DNA from: SVQP01 sp045652835
GTDB lineage: Bacteria > Bacillota > Clostridia > Oscillospirales > CAG-272
Length of the DNA: 17,479 bases
NCBI GenBank assembly: GCA_045652835.1
Contig: JAZOLE010000061.1
Coordinates: forward strand, 1 to 17,479
Reading direction: 5' to 3'
The position numbers were made by a program, and so were the translations under genes. The notes beneath the pieces were generated by a model. The model was not told the DNA's origin and did no database searches. It saw only the letters and a program-made list of their open reading frames with translations. Of this stretch, positions 13,467 to 17,479 are shown one piece after another (the first letter of the stretch is position 1; every line of letters starts with the position of its first letter).

Positions 13467-13519
13467 ACAAATAACCCACCGAGCAATCGGCGAGTTGCTT
13501 TTTGAGTTCTTTGTTTCTG

Positions 13520-13548
13520 TGCGGGCGATCACTGATCGCCCCTACAGC
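13520..13548 (+). repeat. Short palindromic repeat, copy 1
   Basis: Contains GGGCGATCA-C-TGATCGCCC, a near-perfect palindrome, flanked by TGC and CTACAGC. It matches the inverse of copy 2 (13593-13621) at 27 of 29 bases. Confidence 0.85.
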
Positions 13549-13592
13549 GGAGTGTGTTGGAATTACATATTACCAAAATCACAACATGAACA

Positions 13593-13621
13593 GCCGTAGG
13601 GGCGATCAGCGATCGCCCGCA
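13593..13621 (-). repeat. Short palindromic repeat, copy 2 (inverted)
   Basis: On the minus strand it repeats copy 1 with two changes; its core is GGGCGATC-GCT-GATCGCCC. The 44 bases between the copies contain no gene, so the pair can fold into one long hairpin. The arrangement recalls REP/BIME elements. Confidence 0.85.
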
Positions 13622-13650
13622 AAGGCGGCAACAACTTTTCCACATCGCAA

Positions 13651-13686
13651 AACAGGGCTGCCGCAAGACAACCCTGTTGTTTTTTA
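13651..13686. terminator. Probable terminator between convergent genes
   Basis: AACAGGG (13651-13657) pairs with CCCTGTT (13672-13678), loop about 14 bases. On the plus strand GTTTTTT follows; on the minus strand only a short TTTT. It separates the plus gene ending at 13466 from the minus gene ending at 13693 and may serve both. Confidence 0.65.
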
Positions 13687-13692
13687 TTGATT

Positions 13693-14781
13693 TTACGCGT
13701 ACTCGCTCATGCGTGCCACGATGGCGCGGAACTGCTCGGTGTCGCGAATGGGTGCCCAGATGCGGCTGCCGAAGCGGCCTGCCAAAAGCTTTGCGCACTT
13801 GGTCGCGCCCTCGGTCTCCTTTTGGTACTGCACGCAGTTGATGGGCAGGGAGGAGTAGGTCGCGCTCTCGGGACGCGTATCGTAGGCAATGGCGTGATCA
13901 GCCATCTTTTCTGCACAATCAAGCGCCGCTGCCTTGTCGCCCTTCATCAGATGGAACATAGCCAGCTGACGGTAGGAGTTGGCAAGTCTGTCGTGGTAGT
14001 AAAGCAGATCGTTCTCACCGAACAGCAGGTGGAACAGATCCACAGCCTTTTGCAGAATGGCGATCTTTTCGTCCACGGTGTAGTGGTCGCCTGCAATGTC
14101 GGGCACGCAAGCGATGTTATACATGTGCCACCACATGTTGTCGGCAAACAGAATCAGGTTTTCCTGCGCCTGATTGAACGCCACCTCGCCTGTCAGAACG
14201 GTCGCCTTGACGATCTCCTTGGAGAAGCTCATGCTGTGCAGCTTGTTGGCAATGTCCTGCGCGCGCTCGTCGTCACCCAGCTGGTGCGAGTAGATGTCGC
14301 AAAGCGTCTTTTTGGTGCGGTCACGGATCAGGTCATCGGTGCAATCCTCAAGGATGTGCATGCAAAGAGATACAGCCTCCTGCATGTCTGCGCGACGGGG
14401 CTTGCCGTCAGCGTTGATGGCAGAGAGCGTGGATGCAAGCTCCAGCTGCAACTCGTGCGAGGAGGGGATTTCCGCAACAGCCTCACGCAGCAGCGCAAGT
14501 GCCTCTGCAAGCTCGTCGCGGTCGTAAAGCGCCTCCACCTTTTGAATGTATTCGGCTACCTTTTGCTCCTTTTGCAAGGAATCGTAGCACATCAGCTCGT
14601 CCATGCTCACACCGAAAAAGTCGGCAATGGCGGGCAGGGATTCAATATCGGGGTAGCAGGTCTCGCTCTCCCAACGGGAAACCGCCTGAGGGGTCACGCC
14701 AAGGTGAGCTGCAAGCTTGTCCTGCGTCACGTCGTTCTTTTTTCTGAGCAATTTGATCTTTTTTCCAACTTTGATTTCCAT
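13693..14781 (-). CDS. XRE-family transcriptional regulator with TPR-like C-terminal region
   Basis: A 362-residue protein. Residues 5-62 form a Cro/CI-type helix-turn-helix: KIKLLRKKNDVTQDKLAAHL, then the recognition helix in TPQAVSRWE (30-38) and IADFFGVSMDEL (52-63). From about 70 to 340 it is all helical, with amphipathic pairs typical of TPR repeats (DELAEALALLREAV, KAAALDCAEKMADH), a layout seen in regulators that sense peptides or partner proteins. Start: ATG at 14781 with GGGAG 6 bases upstream. An ATG at 14868 would extend the ORF but lies upstream of the promoter (14824-14852). It is transcribed divergently from the YerC-like gene. The direct repeat GGTATA at its -10 region may be its own operator (inference). 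Confidence 0.92.
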   Translation of the reverse strand: MEIKVGKKIKLLRKKNDVTQDKLAAHLGVTPQAVSRWESETCYPDIESLPAIADFFGVSMDELMCYDSLQKEQKVAEYIQKVEALYDRDELAEALALLREAVAEIPSSHELQLELASTLSAINADGKPRRADMQEAVSLCMHILEDCTDDLIRDRTKKTLCDIYSHQLGDDERAQDIANKLHSMSFSKEIVKATVLTGEVAFNQAQENLILFADNMWWHMYNIACVPDIAGDHYTVDEKIAILQKAVDLFHLLFGENDLLYYHDRLANSYRQLAMFHLMKGDKAAALDCAEKMADHAIAYDTRPESATYSSLPINCVQYQKETEGATKCAKLLAGRFGSRIWAPIRDTEQFRAIVARMSEYA

Positions 14782-14823
14782 TATAAACTCCCGGATCGGT
14801 ATGTGATTTTTCTTATATACCAT

Positions 14824-14852
14824 ATTATACCGCATTTCGACGCCAAAGTCAA
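14824..14852 (-). promoter_or_regulatory. Promoter of the XRE-TPR regulator
   Basis: Minus strand: TTGACT (14852-14847), 17-base spacer, TATAAT (14829-14824), about 42 bases upstream of the start codon. Confidence 0.88.
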
Positions 14853-14926
14853 TAAGAAATTGACGCATATCAATGATTTGTTACAAAAAATTGTGCAAAG
14901 AAAATTGTAAATTTTCAAAAATGCCC

Positions 14927-14955
14927 TTTACAGAAGCATCGGGAAATGTTATAAT
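14927..14955 (+). promoter_or_regulatory. Promoter of the YerC-methyltransferase-Hsp33 operon
   Basis: TTTACA (14927-14932), 17-base spacer, TATAAT (14950-14955). The predicted leader is about 65 bases. It diverges from the XRE promoter. Confidence 0.85.
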
Positions 14956-15027
14956 AATTTCAAACACATGATAAACTTTTTGTACAATATCACGCAATTC
15001 CCGAAAAAACACAATACGGAGGATGTT

Positions 15028-15348
15028 ATGGGTAACGTCAATAGGGATGAAAAGCTGACATATTTGTTCAAGGGCATACTGACTTTGGAGAGCGTTGAAG
15101 ACTGCTATGATTTCTTTGCCGATCTTTGCACGCCTGCCGAGCTGCAGGAAATGTCCAGACGTATGCAGGCTGCCAAAATGCTGCGTGACGGACATATCTA
15201 TAACGAGATCGCTTCGACCACAGGGCTCAGCACCGCCACCATCAGCCGCGTGAACCGCTGCTTGAAGTACAGCAGCGACGGCTATCTTAAGGTGCTGGAC
15301 GATATTGAAAAGAGAGAAAAACGGAGAAATTTATATGACGGCGTATGA
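15028..15348 (+). CDS. yerC: YerC/YecD family TrpR-related DNA-binding protein
   Basis: A 106-residue helical protein of the TrpR-like YerC/YecD family common in Firmicutes. The middle carries the family signature CTPAELQEMSRRMQAAKML (34-52), followed by a helix-turn-helix: IYNEIAS (57-63), then the recognition part TGLSTATISRV (65-75). It resembles the E. coli Trp repressor fold, but its ligand and targets are unknown in this family. Start: ATG at 15028 follows GGAGG (15018-15022) by 5 bases. An in-frame ATG at 14968 lacks a ribosome site and would add 20 residues not expected in the family. The last 14 bases overlap the next gene, so translation of the two is probably coupled. Confidence 0.92.
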   Translation: MGNVNRDEKLTYLFKGILTLESVEDCYDFFADLCTPAELQEMSRRMQAAKMLRDGHIYNEIASTTGLSTATISRVNRCLKYSSDGYLKVLDDIEKREKRRNLYDGV

Positions 15349-16132
15349 CGGCTACGGCGCAATTGCGCGCGTATACGACAAACTCAACGCAGAGCTTGAC
15401 TATGGCGCGTGGGCGGATTTTTTCGAAGTCTGTTTTGACAGATATCTGCCCACGCGCCCTGTTTTGCTGCTGGATCTTGCCTGCGGCACGGGTAGAATGA
15501 CCTTGGAGCTTGCGCGACGCGGCTATGATATGATCGGCGCGGACGGCAGCGAGGAAATGCTTTGCGAAGCAATGCTTGCAAGCGACCTTGACGAGGCGCT
15601 TGAAAAGCGCCCTTTGTTTATTTTGCAGGATATGCGCGCCTTTGAGCTGTACGGCACGGTGGGCGCGGTGACCTGCTGCTTGGACAGCCTCAATTATCTG
15701 ACGGGAGATGGAGATCTGGACGCTTGCTTTGCTTGCGTGCACAACTACCTTGACCCGGACGGATTGTTTTTGTTTGATATGAATACCCCCTATCGCTTCC
15801 GTGAGGTGTACGGCGACCGCGCCTACATTTTGGAGGACGTGCTGGAGGATGAGGACGGCAAGAAAAGCGAGATCTATTGCGGCTGGCAAAACGCTTATGA
15901 CCCCGGGACGCGCCTGTGCCAGTTCTATCTGTCGCTGTTTGAGCAGAAAGAGGACGGCAGCTTTACGCGTGCCGACGAGGTGCAGACAGAGCGTTGCTAC
16001 GAGCTGGTCGAAATACAGGACGCGCTGCAGCGTGCAGGCTTTGATCTGCTGGGCATTTGGTCGGATTTTGCATGCTCGCCCATAAAAGAGAACACAGAGC
16101 GGTGGTATTTTGCCGCAAGAGCTAAGAAATAA
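15335..16132 (+). CDS. Class I SAM-dependent methyltransferase
   Basis: A 265-residue enzyme with a Rossmann-type fold. Motif I is LLDLACGTGRMT (45-56), which binds S-adenosylmethionine; the motif II acidic residue is D70 in GADGS; LFILQDMRAFEL provides motif III-like D. Residues about 170-265 form a beta-rich insertion and C-terminal domain, as in small methyltransferases that act on metabolites or tRNA. The substrate cannot be told. Start: ATG at 15335 with GGAG 8 bases upstream; the ORF is open upstream to 15305 but no ATG with a ribosome site exists there. It overlaps yerC by 14 bases and is followed by hslO after 11 bases. Confidence 0.92.
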   Translation: MTAYDGYGAIARVYDKLNAELDYGAWADFFEVCFDRYLPTRPVLLLDLACGTGRMTLELARRGYDMIGADGSEEMLCEAMLASDLDEALEKRPLFILQDMRAFELYGTVGAVTCCLDSLNYLTGDGDLDACFACVHNYLDPDGLFLFDMNTPYRFREVYGDRAYILEDVLEDEDGKKSEIYCGWQNAYDPGTRLCQFYLSLFEQKEDGSFTRADEVQTERCYELVEIQDALQRAGFDLLGIWSDFACSPIKENTERWYFAARAKK

Positions 16133-16143
16133 GGAGAAGGACA

Positions 16144-17031
16144 ATGGCATCAAGCATTTTGCGCGCTATGACCCGTGACGGCAGCGCGCGTATTCACGTA
16201 ATCAATTCCAAGGAGATCGTCAATACCATGATCTCTTATCACAATACCACGCCGCTTGCCACCGCAACGCTGGGCAGACTCATGACCGTGACGTCGATTA
16301 TCGGCTGCATGATGGGAGAGAAAGAGGATTCGGTAACCGTCATGCTGGGCGGTGACGGACCTGCAGGCAGAGTACTGGCAGTCAGCGATTACTACGGCAA
16401 CGTGCGCGGCAATATTCAGAACCCGAACGTGGATCTGCCGCTCAAACCCAACGGTAAGCTGGATGTTGGCGGTGCGGTCGGTCAGGGACTTTTGACAATG
16501 ATCAAGGATATGGGCGGCGAACTGCCCACGAACGGCTCCTGTGAGCTTGTCAGCGGTGAGATTGCCGAGGACGTGGCGACCTATTTTGCGCAGAGCGAGC
16601 AGATTCCCACGGTTTGCGCACTGGGCGTGCTGGTGGATACAGATTGGTCCTGCCGTGCTGCCGGTGGCGTGCTGATCCAACTTTTGCCTTTTGCGGATAA
16701 CGCAACGGTTGAGGCGCTGGAGAAAAATATCAGTGCGCTGTCGAACGTGTCCTCGCTGTTTGATCGCGGCATGAGCAATTTGGAAATTGCGGACATTGCG
16801 CTGCAGGGAATCGAATATGACGTGTTCGACGAGCTTGAGGTGGAGTACCGCTGCAACTGCTCTCGCGAGCGCGTGGAAAAGGCGCTGATCACGCTTGGAA
16901 AGAGCGAGATGGAAAAGCTGCTTGCCGAGCAGGCTGCTGAAGGCAAGGGCGAGGAGCTGGAGGTCTGCTGCCGCTTCTGTGACAAGAAATATTACTTTGG
17001 TAAGGCAGATGTAGACAGTATGTTTGGCTAA
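16144..17031 (+). CDS. hslO: Redox-regulated chaperone Hsp33
   Basis: A 295-residue protein, the normal Hsp33 length. The C-terminal redox switch binds zinc through C237-N-C239 and C276-R-F-C279; oxidation releases the zinc and turns on chaperone activity against protein aggregation in the cytosol. The N-terminal domain carries typical segments such as HNTTPLATATLGR (33-45), IIGCMMGEKE, GDGPAGRVLAVSDYYGNVRG (70-89) and GQGLLTMIKD (114-122). Start: ATG at 16144 with AAGGAG (16131-16136), which overlaps the stop of the methyltransferase gene. Last gene of the operon; a strong terminator follows. Confidence 0.98.
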   Translation: MASSILRAMTRDGSARIHVINSKEIVNTMISYHNTTPLATATLGRLMTVTSIIGCMMGEKEDSVTVMLGGDGPAGRVLAVSDYYGNVRGNIQNPNVDLPLKPNGKLDVGGAVGQGLLTMIKDMGGELPTNGSCELVSGEIAEDVATYFAQSEQIPTVCALGVLVDTDWSCRAAGGVLIQLLPFADNATVEALEKNISALSNVSSLFDRGMSNLEIADIALQGIEYDVFDELEVEYRCNCSRERVEKALITLGKSEMEKLLAEQAAEGKGEELEVCCRFCDKKYYFGKADVDSMFG

Positions 17032-17038
17032 TACGCAC

Positions 17039-17068
17039 AAAAACGGACGGCAAAAACCGTCCGTTTTT
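17039..17068 (+). terminator. Terminator after hslO
   Basis: AAAAACGGACGG (17039-17050)/CCGTCCGTTTTT (17057-17068), loop CAAAAA: a strong intrinsic terminator with A and T tracts on both sides, 8 bases after the stop. Confidence 0.95.
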
Positions 17069-17117
17069 GAATCTTTGAGACATTTTAAAAAAAATCAAAA
17101 AAAGTTGAAAAAAAGTA

Positions 17118-17146
17118 TTGACAAAACGAAAGGTCCGTGCTATACT
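17118..17146 (+). promoter_or_regulatory. Promoter of the second tRNA operon
   Basis: TTGACA (17118-17123), 17-base spacer, TATACT (17141-17146), preceded by an A-rich stretch. The 16 bases 17108-17123 are identical to 611-626 at the first tRNA promoter. Confidence 0.92.
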
Positions 17147-17178
17147 ATATGAGTCGTCGCAAGAACGGCAGCCAAAAT

Positions 17179-17254
17179 GGGAGCATAGCTCAGTTGGGAG
17201 AGCATCTGCCTTACAAGCAGAGGGTCATAGGTTCGAGCCCTATTGTTCCCACCA
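17179..17254 (+). tRNA. tRNA-Val (TAC)
   Basis: Acceptor GGGAGCA (17179-17185)/TGTTCCC (17244-17250), A73, CCA 17252-17254. Loop CTTACAA gives anticodon TAC at 17212-17214. Confidence 0.96.
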
Positions 17255-17257
17255 TTT

Positions 17258-17334
17258 GGCCCGGTAGCTCAGTTGGTTAGAGCGCTAGCCTGTCACGCTA
17301 GAGGTCGTGGGTTCGAGCCCCATCCGGGTCGCCA
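17258..17334 (+). tRNA. tRNA-Asp (GTC)
   Basis: Acceptor GGCCCGG (17258-17264)/CCGGGTC (17324-17330), G73, CCA 17332-17334. Stem CTAGC/GCTAG with loop CTGTCAC gives anticodon GTC at 17292-17294. Three bases after tRNA-Val. Confidence 0.96.
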
Positions 17335-17343
17335 ACTAAATAA

Positions 17344-17419
17344 GCCTCTGTAGCTCAGTTGGTAGAGCAGGGGACTGAAAATCCCCGTGTCGTTGGTTCG
17401 ATTCCGACCGGAGGCACCA
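17344..17419 (+). tRNA. tRNA-Phe (GAA)
   Basis: Acceptor GCCTCTG (17344-17350)/CGGAGGC (17409-17415), A73, CCA 17417-17419. Stem GGGGA/TCCCC with loop CTGAAAA gives anticodon GAA at 17377-17379. Confidence 0.96.
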
Positions 17420-17422
17420 CAT

Positions 17423-17479
17423 GCGGATTTAGCTCATTTGGTAGAGCGCCACCTTGCCAAGGTGGAGGTGGCGGGTTCG
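17423..17479 (+). tRNA. tRNA-Gly (GCC), 3' part cut by window edge
   Basis: Acceptor strand GCGGATT (17423-17429), D arm, and stem CCACC/GGTGG with loop TTGCCAA giving anticodon GCC at 17456-17458. The T arm is cut off. This is the ordinary glycine tRNA for GGC/GGU, so the ACC gene at 678 is not the only reader of GGU. Confidence 0.93.

Noticed and set aside
13687..14910. Plus-strand frame opposite the XRE-TPR gene
   Set aside because: The minus frame has a clear HTH, promoter and SD; the plus frame is its shadow.
15287..17040. Minus-strand frames opposite the methyltransferase (288 codons) and Hsp33 (296 codons)
   Set aside because: Both real genes show diagnostic motifs on the plus strand; the reverse frames have none.

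Overview
The window looks like chromosomal DNA of an uncultured Gram-positive anaerobe of the class Clostridia. The signs are strong AGGAGG-type ribosome binding sites, near-consensus TTGACA-N17-TATAAT promoters, a standard code in which TGA is a stop, and a typical Firmicutes gene set (UPF0316/DUF2179, YqeG, YerC/YecD, PepF, Hsp33). The species cannot be named from the sequence. The protein-coding content is mostly housekeeping; the unusual material is in the tRNAs and the intergenic repeats.

Layout. 1-500 (-): a truncated UPF0316 membrane protein, divergent from a tRNA operon. 678-970: tRNA-Gly with the rare anticodon ACC, tRNA-Arg(TCT) and tRNA-His(GTG), ending at a strong terminator. 974-1490: an array of small hairpins, then a 64-residue zinc-ribbon gene bracketed by a near-identical 15-base direct repeat, probably a small inserted cassette beside the tRNAs. 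1592-5337 (+): yqeG, an endonuclease IV-like TIM barrel, an M24 Xaa-Pro aminopeptidase and a GH109-like Gfo/Idh/MocA oxidoreductase, in two tightly spaced pairs separated by a structured 123-base spacer. 5382-5800: no gene; two inverted copies of a four-hairpin element whose stems differ between copies while pairing and loops are kept. 11800-5801 (-): an operon of ABC ATPase, very large FtsX-type permease, PepF oligopeptidase and a small unknown protein. 12009-13466 (+): an unrecognised 387-residue protein followed by a 94-residue ORF in the same frame after a TGA. 13520-13621: an inverted pair of short palindromic repeats. 14781-13693 (-): an XRE-type regulator with a TPR-like C-terminal region. 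15028-17031 (+): a YerC-like regulator, a methyltransferase and Hsp33, compactly arranged. 17179-17479: a second tRNA operon (Val, Asp, Phe, Gly-GCC), the last gene cut by the window edge.

How the parts fit together. The two tRNA operons use promoters that share 16 identical bases across the -35 region. The ABC pair probably exports or extracts an unknown substrate, with PepF degrading peptides in the same transcript. YerC, the methyltransferase and Hsp33 form one transcription unit from a good promoter, ending in a strong terminator just before the second tRNA operon. The best leads for new biology are tRNA-Gly(ACC), the covarying four-hairpin element at 5426-5714, and the hairpin array with its zinc-ribbon gene.
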